Positions 56,059-64,000 of a stretch of 64,000 bases of DNA are shown piece after piece (position 1 is the stretch's first letter; each line of letters starts with the position of its first letter). The stretch is from Brasilonema angustatum HA4187-MV1 (GTDB lineage: Bacteria > Cyanobacteriota > Cyanobacteriia > Cyanobacteriales > Nostocaceae). The position numbers were made by a program, and so were the translations under genes. The DNA is taken from NCBI GenBank assembly GCA_019359695.1, contig JAHHGV010000022.1, positions 1 through 64,000 of the forward strand, given 5' to 3'. The notes beneath the pieces are model-generated. The model saw nothing but the letters and a program-made list of their open reading frames with translations, did no database searches and was not told the origin of the DNA.

Positions 56059-56553
56059 TTAGCAGTGGCAATTTTTGACGTGACTATCAAGCTTGATTAA
56101 TACAGCCCAAGTCTTGGCTGCAATGACACCATCAGCAACCAAAGAATAATGTGCTTGAAAATCTTTGACTGCTTTCTGTGTGCGATCGCTGAAGATACCA
56201 TCAATTGCACCGGTGTAGAAACCGCAATTCTTCAGTGAAAGCTGAACGGATTTAACTATATTTCCAGTGCTATTTATCCGCAAAGTAGGCAAGCTGGCAG
56301 CTCCATCACAGATAAAATTCCAGGTAGATGCATCCACAACTCCATTCACGTTTAAATAACCAAGGCATTGAAGGAATTTAATCGCATTTTCGGTTCCTGA
56401 GCCAAAGTCACCGTCAACTGTAATTTCTAAAGCTGGTGTATAAATGGATGCTAGCCGTTGGTTAAGACGTTGTTGCATCTCTTTTACATCTTGACCTTTA
56501 TTACCAATTTTCAGGGTTGGCTTGAATGTTGGGCACTGAATTGCAGTAGTCAT
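56059..56553 (-). CDS. tandem peptidoglycan-binding-domain protein
   Basis: A 164-residue protein with two PG_binding_1 domains. The first spans about 15-82 (LKIGNKGQDVKEMQQRLNQR, VDGDFGSGTENAIKFLQ), the second about 90-155 (INSTGNIVKSVQLSLKNCGF, YTGAIDGIFSDRTQKAVKDF, ADGVIAAKTWAVL). No catalytic domain and no signal peptide, although the N-terminus is short and may be secreted otherwise. It ends KNCHC. Such minimal proteins are common in cyanobacteria with unknown role in wall binding. Confidence 0.8.
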   Translation of the reverse strand: MTTAIQCPTFKPTLKIGNKGQDVKEMQQRLNQRLASIYTPALEITVDGDFGSGTENAIKFLQCLGYLNVNGVVDASTWNFICDGAASLPTLRINSTGNIVKSVQLSLKNCGFYTGAIDGIFSDRTQKAVKDFQAHYSLVADGVIAAKTWAVLIKLDSHVKNCHC

Positions 56554-56836
56554 TGCGATTTATCCGTTTGGTTTTTGATTACATAGTTAAGCTTCAATGC
56601 GTGTTGTGAGGATTACAGAAATATATTGACGCGGTGCGTCAGCGTTGCGTCACCCCTCTTTCTCCTGATCGGCAAACTAGTTCTCTACCATCCCCTGCAA
56701 CTCCATCGGAGTGTAGCGTTTGTGTATAAGGGTGTAATCATTCGCAACTCTTGATAACTCAGACAATTGGGTCAAAGCAACAAGCGACACAAGAAACTTG
56801 AGATAACAGATATAATTAAACTTTAGGAGCAAAAAT

Positions 56837-57025
56837 GTGTACGCTAAGGAAAGGCGCGAAACGCCAAGAGCCACACCTGAGCAGCTTAAACGTTTGTTCA
56901 AAATAGCTATAGACGCTAGTTTAAGTTTAAATGTGATTAACATGCTTAATTCAATTGCCGGCTACGACTGCCCGTCGGCAGAAAGGTATCTTACTTTCTG
57001 CATTAACCGTAAAAGACACGCTTAA
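56837..57025 (+). CDS. small hypothetical protein
   Basis: A 62-residue frame from GTG (YAKERRETPRATPEQLKRLF, KIAIDASLSLNVINML, CPSAERYLTF, ending RKRHA). A basic, helical N-terminus and regular codon use suggest coding, and a terminator-like hairpin (CCCCCTAAC / GTTGTGGGGG) follows at 57053-57079. The minus-strand frame at 56677-56943 over the same DNA is less regular. No family recognised. Confidence 0.45.
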   Translation: MYAKERRETPRATPEQLKRLFKIAIDASLSLNVINMLNSIAGYDCPSAERYLTFCINRKRHA

Positions 57026-57052
57026 ACCTATTCAAACTTAAAAGCTACTATG

Positions 57053-57079
57053 CCCCCTAACCCGATGTGGTTGTGGGGG
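57053..57079 (+). terminator. terminator-like hairpin
   Basis: CCCCCTAAC ... GTTGTGGGGG then ATTTTGG, 28 bp after the small gene ending at 57025. Another hairpin, AAATGACTCA / TGAGTCATTT, follows at 57102-57128. Confidence 0.55.
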
Positions 57080-57430
57080 ATTTTGGCATTTTTAAGGTCT
57101 TAAATGACTCAGTATCTCTGAGTCATTTCGTCATGAGTTAGTCTAAATTCCAGTTATAGAAAAATCCCTGGTAATCTTCAGTGATCATTTGCTGCCAAAC
57201 TTAAAAATATTGTGGCTGATGCTACTCCTCTTTTTACATGTAATATTACTTATTTTATTTCTAACTCAGTGCAAACCTTACGGTAATCTACCCTACGAGT
57301 TCTCCTACGGAGTACGGGCACCGAAAGGAGTAAGATTGGTGTTGTTGAAATTTATCCCTTGCCTCGTCTTCTTGATGATGCTTGGACGTTGAGGTTGGGT
57401 GAAACCATAGCACTCCTAAATGATTCGTGA

Positions 57431-57472
57431 AAAAAGATCCCCGACTTCGAGTCAGAAGTCGGGGATCTTTTT
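57431..57472. terminator. perfect 18-bp-arm hairpin with A and T tails
   Basis: AAAAAGATCCCCGACTTC, 6-base loop, then the exact complement and a T10 run. Bidirectional intrinsic terminator by form, and similar in type to the AAAAACCCGG elements at 18.6 and 19.3 kb. It lies downstream of the minus-strand gene at 57565-57717. Confidence 0.75.
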
Positions 57473-57564
57473 TTTTTCAAAACTTTTTTTTTGCCTTGGT
57501 GCCTTCCGCAATATGCCTCATGCCTTAGAAGGAGTGTGAGTATAGAAGTATGTCACACATTTAT

Positions 57565-57717
57565 TCACCAAATGTCTGCTGTCTTTTTGTTATAAGGATC
57601 TCCTGTAAATGGTTGTACGCCAGTATTGGGATATGCATCGTCTGATGGTGCAAAAATACGCATTGCAGCTTCAGAAATATATTGGGTGACTTTAGCAAGT
57701 ATTTCGGAGATAGCCAT
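57565..57717 (-). CDS. 50-residue conserved-looking small protein
   Basis: The frame reads MAISEILAKVTQYISEAAMR, then IFAPSDDAYPNTGVQPFTGD and PYNKKTADIW. The first half is an amphipathic helix. The IFxPSDDAYPxxGVQPFxGDPY part looks like a conserved motif that I recall from short cyanobacterial hypothetical proteins, without a known role. GGGGG lies about 9 bases before the ATG, and the terminator at 57431-57472 follows. It is easily missed because of its size. Confidence 0.6.
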   Translation of the reverse strand: MAISEILAKVTQYISEAAMRIFAPSDDAYPNTGVQPFTGDPYNKKTADIW

Positions 57718-58116
57718 AATATCAAACCCCCATTTTTTTTATCGCTTCACTTGCGATATGTCTTCTAATATATCTACTCTAGTTCTTCAAATTCTCCTTG
57801 GCTCTAATTGGCAATATATCTATATTTTCCGCAATAATCAGTGATATATAGTTGCAATACTTTAGATAAAAAAAACAATTCAAGAAACAATCAAGGATAA
57901 GGGAATGAAAGTGTCAATAATATGATTTTTTATCTTTCATCCTTCGTTTAGCATAGTTTGACATTTCACTTTACTCTTTGAGGGGTACGATCATTATTAA
58001 TAATAAGTATAACTATTAAAATTCATTAAATATTTTGCAAAAATAATAATATAGTAGCCGTCAATACTCTAGTTACAAGCACTTTTTGACAGCGCTCTTT
58101 CAATAGTTGACATTAT
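57718..58116. promoter_or_regulatory. AT-rich promoter region of the NAD cluster
   Basis: No gene. Very AT-rich from 57840 to 58060; leads to the palindrome in front of pncB. Confidence 0.4.
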
Positions 58117-58137
58117 TTATGGTAAAATTTACCATAA
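58117..58137. promoter_or_regulatory. 21-bp palindromic operator, probable NrtR-type site
   Basis: Perfect arms TTATGGTAAA / TTTACCATAA around a single A, 33 bp before the pncB ATG. Its position would block transcription or its start. The only regulator-like gene in the cluster is the Nudix/winged-helix protein at 60414, so autoregulation of the NAD genes is the likely role. This is inference. Confidence 0.65.
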
Positions 58138-58170
58138 GTCAAAGAAGTATTCTTCTAAGAGCGCTATGTC

Positions 58171-59607
58171 ATGACTAGTTTCCCAAGTTGGAACCATGCA
58201 TCTACAAATAATCAGCAACAGCAAAACACACAGAATCAAGAACTGACACTGTCTACTATTGATAACAGCCTGCTGACAGACCTTTACCAGTTGACAATGG
58301 CGGCTTGTTATGCTGGTGAAGGTGTAGAACAACGATGGGCAAGCTTTGAGTTGTTTGTCAGACGTTTGCCAGAGAATTTTGGCTATTTGATAGCTATGGG
58401 GCTGGCGCAAGTGTTGGAATATTTGGAAAAATACCACTTCAGTCCCTCTGGGATAGCGGCTTTGCAAGCAACTGGAATTTTTGCCAATGTTCCTGAGAGT
58501 TTTTGGTCACTCCTTGCTGAGGGAGGTTTTACTGGCAATGTTTGGGCGGTACCTGAGGGAACAGCAGTGTTTGCGAATGAACCTCTGTTGCGAGTGGAAG
58601 CACCTCTTTGGCAAGCACAACTGGTAGAAACTTACCTTTTGAATACCATAAATTACCAGAGTTTGATTGCGACACGTGCAGCAAGATTACGCGATGTGGC
58701 GTCTGAAAATGCAACACTGCTGGAATTTGGCACAAGACGAGCATTTAGCCCGCAAGCGTCTTTGTGGGCGGCGCGTGCAGCACTAGCTGGTGGTTTGGAT
58801 GCAACATCGAATGTATTAGCGGCGCTACAACTGGGAGAAAAACCTAGTGGTACGATGGCTCACGCTTTGGTTATGGCACTGTCGGCAATGGAAGGTAGCG
58901 AAGAGCAGGCATTTACTGTTTTTCATCGTTATTTCCCAGGTGCGCCCTTATTAATTGATACTTACGATACTATTGCAGCTGCTGAACGGTTGTCTGCAAA
59001 GGTTAATTCTGGAGAAATCCAATTAGCCGGGGTTAGGTTGGATTCTGGTGATTTGGTGTCGTTGTCAAAACAAGTGCGATCGCTTCTTCCAAATGTGTCA
59101 ATTTTTGCAAGTGGCGACTTGGACGAGTGGGAAATCGCGCGGCTTAAGGCTGCTGGTGCGCAGATTGATGGTTATGGGCTGGGAACGCGACTGGTGACTG
59201 GTTCTGCTGTTAATGGAGTCTACAAACTCGTAGAAATTGATAACATCCCCGTAATGAAACACTCAAGTGGTAAGGCAAGTTACCCAGGACGTAAGCAGAT
59301 TTTTCGCTCTTTTGAGGGAAGTCAGGTGAAAGCAGACTCTTTGGGCTTGGTGAGTGAAGAACACGGAAGATATGGAAACGAAGAATTTCCCCAATCTTCA
59401 CAAGTGCCTTTGTTGCAGTTGTTTGTTAAGGAAGGTAAACGGGTGCAACCACAACAGACTTTGGCAGAAATTCGACAAAGGACTGCCACTTCCGTTGCTA
59501 GTTTGCCAGACGAGACGCGACGTTTGGATAATCCCGTATCGGTGAAAGTTGAGATTTCTGCCCAGTTACAAGAGTTGACTCAAAAGACGAAGAACCCCCA
59601 CAGGTAG
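58171..59607 (+). CDS. pncB: nicotinate phosphoribosyltransferase
   Basis: A 478-residue enzyme that makes nicotinate mononucleotide from nicotinate and PRPP (salvage entry into NAD). LLTDLYQLTMAACYAGEGVE, ASFELFVRRLPENFGYLIAM, GTRRAFSPQASLWAARAALA, LAGVRLDSGDLVSLSKQVRS and FASGDLDEWEIARLKAAGAQ are characteristic of the PncB2-like group. The N-terminal 30 residues are Gln/Asn-rich and poorly conserved. First gene of the NAD cluster, behind the palindrome. Confidence 0.95.
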   Translation: MTSFPSWNHASTNNQQQQNTQNQELTLSTIDNSLLTDLYQLTMAACYAGEGVEQRWASFELFVRRLPENFGYLIAMGLAQVLEYLEKYHFSPSGIAALQATGIFANVPESFWSLLAEGGFTGNVWAVPEGTAVFANEPLLRVEAPLWQAQLVETYLLNTINYQSLIATRAARLRDVASENATLLEFGTRRAFSPQASLWAARAALAGGLDATSNVLAALQLGEKPSGTMAHALVMALSAMEGSEEQAFTVFHRYFPGAPLLIDTYDTIAAAERLSAKVNSGEIQLAGVRLDSGDLVSLSKQVRSLLPNVSIFASGDLDEWEIARLKAAGAQIDGYGLGTRLVTGSAVNGVYKLVEIDNIPVMKHSSGKASYPGRKQIFRSFEGSQVKADSLGLVSEEHGRYGNEEFPQSSQVPLLQLFVKEGKRVQPQQTLAEIRQRTATSVASLPDETRRLDNPVSVKVEISAQLQELTQKTKNPHR

Positions 59608-59759
59608 AAAGGGGAGTGTTAGCGCAGCGTTAACGTTTGCGCAGCGCCCCTTTTAGGGGCTAGTGGACCGTAGGTCGCCGTAGGCTGGGAGTCAGAGAGT
59701 GAGAGAGAATAATTTTTGACTACTAATGACCAATGATCAATGACTAATGACTAATAACT
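59608..59759. repeat. dispersed repeat between pncB and nadD
   Basis: GTTAGCGCAGCGTTAACGTT and GGACCGTAGGTCGCCGTAGG, followed by GACTAATGAC-type units. Insertion of repeats has widened the spacing of these genes. Confidence 0.6.
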
Positions 59760-60344
59760 ATGAAAGTTGCTCTGTTTGGTACGAGTGCCGATCCACCAAC
59801 TGCCGGACACCAAGCGGTTATTCGTTGGCTATCAGACCATTTTGATTGGGTGGCAGTTTGGGCGGCAAATAATCCATTGAAGTCGCATCAAACCCCTTTG
59901 GAACATCGGGTAGCGATGTTACATTTGTTGATTTTGGATATAGATTCGTCAAAGCATAATATTGCTTTGGAACAGGAATTAAGTTACTTGAGAACGCTGG
60001 AAACATTGGAGAAATCAAAAAAACGTTGGTCAGAGGCGGAGTTTACCTTAGTAGTTGGTTCAGATTTACTAGCTCAATTGCCGCGCTGGTATCGTATTGA
60101 AGATTTGTTGCAGCAAGTACAACTTTTGGTCATACCGCGCCCAAGATATGCAATAGATGAATCTAATTTACATATTGTGCAAAAACTCGGAGGGAAAGTC
60201 ACGGTTGCCAAGTTTATCGGTCTAGATGTGTCCTCAACAGCTTATCGTGAAAATGGCGATCGCGAAGCCCTGACACCTCTGGTCGTTGATTATATTCACA
60301 AAGAGCATTTGTACAAATGTCTACCCGAAAATTTAACTTGTTAA
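59760..60344 (+). CDS. nadD: nicotinate-nucleotide adenylyltransferase
   Basis: A 194-residue nucleotidyltransferase converting nicotinate mononucleotide and ATP to deamido-NAD. The (H/T)xGH-type motif is GTSADPPTAGH (7-17), a cyanobacterial variant of GSFDPxHxGH. FTLVVGSDLLAQLPRWYRIE follows, and DVSSTAYRENGD corresponds to the ISSTxIR motif, with YR in place of IR. Full length. Between pncB and the Nudix-type regulator, consistent with pathway order. Confidence 0.9.
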   Translation: MKVALFGTSADPPTAGHQAVIRWLSDHFDWVAVWAANNPLKSHQTPLEHRVAMLHLLILDIDSSKHNIALEQELSYLRTLETLEKSKKRWSEAEFTLVVGSDLLAQLPRWYRIEDLLQQVQLLVIPRPRYAIDESNLHIVQKLGGKVTVAKFIGLDVSSTAYRENGDREALTPLVVDYIHKEHLYKCLPENLTC

Positions 60345-60413
60345 ACTATAAGCACTTTTGCCAAGCAACTCCAAATTTAAAATTCCAAATTGCATTCAAT
60401 TGAAAACGGCTAT

Positions 60414-61160
60414 ATGCCAGGACACAACAAAATAAAGATTGTACACGCGCTAAAACAACCACCTTTAGCAGATTTCAAGGTTGGTGTTGATAATGTTATT
60501 TTCTCTGTAGATACTGCACAAAATCGACTGCTGGTTCTATTAGTGATGAGACAGCAGGAGCCATTTTTAAACTCTTGGAGTCTTCCTGGTACTTTGGTGC
60601 GTCAAGGTGAGTCTTTAGAAGATGCCGCGTATCGGATTCTGTCTGAAAAAATAAGGGTAAAAAACCTTTATTTAGAGCAACTTTATACCTTCGGAGGACC
60701 ATCACGTGATCCCCGAGAAGCAAGCGATAGTTATGGTGTACGTTATCTATCGGTGAGTTACTTTGCCCTCGTGCGATTTGAGGAAGCAGAATTGATTGCT
60801 GATGGAGTCACTGGAATCGCTTGGTATCCCGTGAAGCAATTGCCGCAACTAGCTTTTGACCATAACAAAATTTTGGCATACGGACACAGACGTTTACGAA
60901 ATAAGTTGGAGTATAGTCCAGTCGCGTTTGAAGTGTTGCCAGAAGTGTTTACTTTAAATGATTTATATCAGTTATATACTACAGTTTTAGGAGAAATATT
61001 TTCTGATTACTCTAATTTTCGAGCGCGTTTACTCAAGTTAGGATTTTTATCAGATACAGGAATAAAGGTGTCGCGTGGTGCTGGTCGTCCAGCTAGTTTA
61101 TATAAATTTGATGCGGAAGCTTTTGCTCCTTTTAAGGATAAACCTTTGGTTTTTCTTTAA
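60414..61160 (+). CDS. nrtR: Nudix/winged-helix regulator, NrtR-like
   Basis: A 248-residue protein. The Nudix fold spans about 15-150 (VGVDNVIFSVDTAQNRLLVL, LNSWSLPGTLVRQGESLEDA). A winged-helix domain follows at about 160-235 (LPEVFTLNDLYQLYTTVLGE, SRGAGRPASLYKF). The Nudix box is degenerate: the catalytic R-E-x-x-E-E is R-I-L-S-E-K, so hydrolase activity is probably lost and the domain senses an NAD-related ligand, as in NrtR repressors. Embedded between nadD and nadE. ATG at 60414 is used; the frame begins at an upstream TTG. A functional ADP-ribose pyrophosphatase is the alternative. Confidence 0.85.
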   Translation: MPGHNKIKIVHALKQPPLADFKVGVDNVIFSVDTAQNRLLVLLVMRQQEPFLNSWSLPGTLVRQGESLEDAAYRILSEKIRVKNLYLEQLYTFGGPSRDPREASDSYGVRYLSVSYFALVRFEEAELIADGVTGIAWYPVKQLPQLAFDHNKILAYGHRRLRNKLEYSPVAFEVLPEVFTLNDLYQLYTTVLGEIFSDYSNFRARLLKLGFLSDTGIKVSRGAGRPASLYKFDAEAFAPFKDKPLVFL

Positions 61161-61210
61161 TTGAAACATTGGCAAGAAAAGACGTAATTATCTATAATCC
61201 TTAATCCAAT

Positions 61211-62908
61211 ATGAAGATAGCGATCGCTCAACTTAATCCTACCATTGGTGATTTGCCAGGAAATGCCCAAAAAATTCTAGAGGTGGCACGAAAAGCAGTT
61301 GCAGATGGTGCACGTTTATTACTAACGCCAGAACTTTCTTTATGTGGCTATCCACCCCGTGATTTATTGCTTAATCCTAGTTTTGTTCAAGCAATGGACA
61401 TTGCTTTAGAACAACTAGCACAAGATTTGCCTCCAGAACTCGCTGTGTTAGTAGGCATGGTTGAAGAAAATGTAAAAGCACACAAGACGGGCGGTAAAAC
61501 TTTATTTAATAGTATCGCTTTGTTAGAAAGGGGAAAAGTCAAGCAAGTTTTTCACAAGTGCCTTTTACCAACTTATGATGTTTTTGATGAAAATCGCTAT
61601 TTTGAACCAGGTTCAGAAGCTAGTTATTTTACCTTAGATGATATTCGTATTGGCGTCACGATTTGCGAAGATTTATGGAATGATGAGGAATTTTGGGGTA
61701 AGCGAAGTTATGTCACGAATCCAATTGCTGACTTAACAATTTTGGGTGTAGATTTGATTGTGAATTTGTCGGCTTCTCCTTATAGTGCTGGCAAGCAGAA
61801 GTCTCGCGAAGCAATGCTTAAGTATAGTGCAGTGCGTTTTCAGCAACTGATTCTCTATGCCAATCAAGTCGGGGGGAATGATGATTTAATTTTTGATGGT
61901 AGAAGTTTTGCTTTGAATCGTCAGGGTGAAATAGTCTGTCGTGCCTGTGGTTTTGAAGAGGATTTGAGAGTTGTGGAATTTGATGAAGTGCAACGAGATT
62001 TGCACTCAGGTTCTATAGCGCCAGAATATGAATCTCAAGATGAGGAAATTTGGCACGCTTTGGTTTTAGGATTGCGAGATTATGTTCGTAAGTGTGGCTT
62101 TTCTAAAGTTGTGCTGGGTTTAAGTGGTGGAATAGATTCTTCATTGGTGGCGGCTGTTGCTACCGCAGCATTGGGTAAAGAAAATGTCCTCGGTATCCTG
62201 ATGCCTTCGCCCTACAGTTCTGAGCATTCTATCAGCGATGCTTTGGCATTAGCAGAAAATATTGGTATGAAAACTCATATCCTACAGATAGGGGAGTTAA
62301 TGCAAGGCTATGACAAAACGTTAGCTGAGTTATTTGCCCGAACAGAGTTTGGACTGGCAGAGGAGAATATTCAATCCCGGATTAGGGGCAATTTATTGAT
62401 GGCAATTTCTAATAAATTTGGCCATCTGTTGCTATCGACTGGTAATAAGTCAGAAATGGCAGTTGGTTACTGCACTCTTTACGGCGATATGAATGGGGGT
62501 TTGGCGGTGATTGCTGATGTGCCCAAAACCCGCGTTTATTCGATTTGCCATTGGTTAAATCGCAATGGTGAAATGATCCCACAAAATGTTTTAACCAAAG
62601 CACCCAGCGCCGAACTCAAACCCGGTCAACTTGACCAAGACTCGCTACCGTCTTACGAGGTTTTGGACGACATATTGCAACGGTTGATTCACGATTACCA
62701 ATCTCCAGAACAAATTATCGCTGCAGGTCATGACCCAGAAATAGTAAGCCGAGTGACTAATTTGGTGGTGCGTGCGGAGTTTAAGCGACGACAAGCACCC
62801 CCCGGATTGAAAATTACGGTTCGCGCCTTCGGAACTGGTTGGCGAATGCCTATTGCTAGTAAATGGGCGTCTTTGCAATTCAAAATTCAAAAAAAGATTC
62901 TTCATTAG
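61211..62908 (+). CDS. nadE: glutamine-dependent NAD+ synthetase
   Basis: A 565-residue two-domain enzyme for the last step of NAD synthesis. The N-terminal nitrilase-type glutaminase (1-270) has the triad region LTPELSLCGYPPRDL (Glu), KCLLPTYDVFDENRYFEPG (Lys) and GVTICEDLWND (Cys). The C-terminal synthetase has the ATP loop VVLGLSGGIDSSLVAAVATA and STGNKSEMAVGYCTLYGDMN. Length fits the bacterial glutamine-dependent form. It ends the NAD cluster, 50 bp after the regulator. Confidence 0.95.
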   Translation: MKIAIAQLNPTIGDLPGNAQKILEVARKAVADGARLLLTPELSLCGYPPRDLLLNPSFVQAMDIALEQLAQDLPPELAVLVGMVEENVKAHKTGGKTLFNSIALLERGKVKQVFHKCLLPTYDVFDENRYFEPGSEASYFTLDDIRIGVTICEDLWNDEEFWGKRSYVTNPIADLTILGVDLIVNLSASPYSAGKQKSREAMLKYSAVRFQQLILYANQVGGNDDLIFDGRSFALNRQGEIVCRACGFEEDLRVVEFDEVQRDLHSGSIAPEYESQDEEIWHALVLGLRDYVRKCGFSKVVLGLSGGIDSSLVAAVATAALGKENVLGILMPSPYSSEHSISDALALAENIGMKTHILQIGELMQGYDKTLAELFARTEFGLAEENIQSRIRGNLLMAISNKFGHLLLSTGNKSEMAVGYCTLYGDMNGGLAVIADVPKTRVYSICHWLNRNGEMIPQNVLTKAPSAELKPGQLDQDSLPSYEVLDDILQRLIHDYQSPEQIIAAGHDPEIVSRVTNLVVRAEFKRRQAPPGLKITVRAFGTGWRMPIASKWASLQFKIQKKILH

Positions 62909-63710
62909 GACTTACGCAAAAACTCTTTTAAACTCACTTATTTACCTATGCGCTAATGGGACTTTAGAACTTTCTGGCAGAAAAAGTGGCTGAAAGCCTT
63001 TGTGGATAAGGCAAATACGTCAACTTTGCTAAAAGTGCCTCAAACCAAGCTACAACAACACGGCGAGGCTTCATCGATCTAAAAGCCTTGCCTGTTCTAC
63101 GATTGAAAGGATTTTGAGCCTAATTTTTTAAAAAGTCCCACTACTTATATCAAGTCCGGATGATCACTTGTCATTGCGAGCGGAGCGGTAGCGTAGCGTG
63201 GCAATCTCAAACCCTTGCGATTGCTACCCTATGGCTGACGCCACGCCTTACGGCTATCGGGAAGCCGCTTTGCGTCTACGTTTCACTGCGTTCCACTCGC
63301 AATGACATACCTTTAAATTTTTACGCCGACTTACTTACATAAACAATGAAAAAAACAATTGAATAATTAAAATCTATGGAATTAGTATCTTTTATTCCTA
63401 TCCATTGTATATGTGTAAAGGAAATTATCATAGCTACTATTTCAAAGATTTGGCTTGTGCTGCGAAGATTTAGAGATAGACAATCTTGGATGTTCTACAT
63501 AAAAAATAAAGATTGTCTAATCAATTTCATCTTCTATTTAACCCTCTAAGTGCATAAGTTGATTTTCCAGAAATCTATGAATGAGTAGAAGGCGACTGAT
63601 TCAAGCTAAACATTTGCGTAAGCGTTCAGGTAGGGCTTAATTCAGACTTTTGTCAATGGGTCTACCTTGGACTACAAACAACACAACAATATTTTTATCA
63701 ATAAATAAAA
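62909..63710. other. gap with repeat and possible IS remnants
   Basis: 62909 begins GGACTTACGCAAAA, a sequence I associate with ends of cyanobacterial mobile elements. 63169-63300 is dispersed repeat DNA (ATGGCTGACGCCACGCCTTA; CGGGAAGCCGCTTTGCGTCT) framed by TCATTGCGAGCGGAG and CCACTCGCAATGAC, an inverted pair. The 60-codon frame here is repeat DNA, not a gene. Confidence 0.5.
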
Positions 63711-64000
63711 ATGACATTATCACCAGATACCCATATTGCTGCCATTTCCTTTGAGCATGACATTCAACGACTAACGGATGATTTTACTGGACGAGATTGG
63801 ATATTCAAGAGAATAGGTGAATGGTTGAAAAATAAAAGCGATCGCTTTTTTATCCTGACTGGGGAACCGGGGGTGGGCAAAAGCGCAATTGCTGCTCAAC
63901 TGATCAAAATTGACAAGAACGACATTAAAGCCTTTCACTTCTGTCGAGCAGGGGACGTGGAAACTGTTAGACCTGGGCGTATACTTCGGTCTTTAGCAGC
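63711..64000 (+). CDS. NACHT/STAND-type ATPase, partial at the window end
   Basis: The frame from the ATG at 63711 is open to the last base (96 residues). It reads FTGRDWIFKRIGEWLKNKSD then RFFILTGEPGVGKSAIAAQL, with the P-loop GEPGVGKS near residues 58-65, then AFHFCRAGDVETVRPGRILR. The (F/V)xGRxxxFxxIxxWL lead-in and the FHFC strand are typical of NACHT-type signalling ATPases, which in filamentous cyanobacteria usually carry C-terminal WD40 or TPR repeats and are often linked to defence or cell death. The C-terminal sensor lies outside the window. ATG has no strong ribosome site. Confidence 0.8.
   Translation, partial: MTLSPDTHIAAISFEHDIQRLTDDFTGRDWIFKRIGEWLKNKSDRFFILTGEPGVGKSAIAAQLIKIDKNDIKAFHFCRAGDVETVRPGRILRSLA

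Noticed and set aside
63160-63342. 60-codon plus-strand frame
   Set aside because: Made entirely of dispersed repeat sequence framed by an inverted pair.
1-64000. CRISPR arrays, tRNA or rRNA genes
   Set aside because: No regularly spaced direct repeats of 25-40 bp and no T-arm/acceptor patterns were seen on reading; a tRNAscan run would settle it.

Overview
The window comes from a filamentous, heterocyst-forming cyanobacterium (order Nostocales). HIP1 octamers (GCGATCGC) are scattered throughout. Cyanobacterial markers include an acyl-ACP synthetase, a solanesyl-diphosphate synthase and a phytol-kinase-like protein. A hetZ-patU pair and two tandem AMIN-domain amidases (amiC type) match a gene neighbourhood I recall from Anabaena/Nostoc heterocyst genetics. 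Genus cannot be decided from this sequence. I saw no rRNA, tRNA or CRISPR array.

Layout. 0-4.7 kb: a decaying signalling locus (FHA remnant, truncated Ser/Thr kinase, PstS-like binding protein), then recQ. 4.7-6.2 kb: an ethanolamine/amino-acid permease. 6.8-14 kb: an accessory stretch with a stand-alone adenylation-thiolation-reductase NRPS, a small EF-hand protein, a double-glycine leader peptide, a lactate-oxidase-like flavoprotein and an O-methyltransferase. It contains direct repeats and gene fragments, so it has been rearranged. 14-18.5 kb: a LysR regulator divergent from fumC and NAD-malic enzyme. 18.5-19.9 kb: two paralogous small membrane peptides, each followed by an inverted-repeat element. 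20-24.8 kb: acyl-ACP synthetase, a YlqD-like protein, a hypothetical protein and the pyruvate dehydrogenase E2.

25.6-37.5 kb: a mainly minus-strand developmental and cell-wall block (two amidases, murI, sds, hetZ, patU). 39-42.6 kb: a Na+/H+ antiporter, a broken EVE-domain gene, a SIMPL-domain protein and ssb. 42.9-46.9 kb: mreBCD and ribD. 48.1-51.3 kb: the most unusual gene, one protein joining four calmodulin-type EF-hands, a haem-oxygenase-like di-iron oxidase domain, a SAM methyltransferase and a TauD-type Fe(II)/2-oxoglutarate dioxygenase; a decayed transposase lies just upstream. 52-54.8 kb: tandem TspO-like proteins, a VanX-like dipeptidase, yidD and a phytol-kinase-like gene. 55-57.7 kb: a secreted Tyr/His/Arg-rich repeat protein, a peptidoglycan-binding protein and two small genes. 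58.1-62.9 kb: an NAD-biosynthesis cluster (pncB, nadD, a Nudix/winged-helix NrtR-like regulator, nadE) with a 21-bp palindrome in front of pncB. The window ends inside a NACHT/STAND-type ATPase.

Long intergenic stretches carry a GC-rich palindromic repeat family (CTACGC, TTACGGCTATCGGG and CTTGGCGT motifs). Related sequence has also inserted in frame into the NRPS gene. Several very regular hairpins mark gene ends. Family assignments were made by reading the translations; no database search was run.
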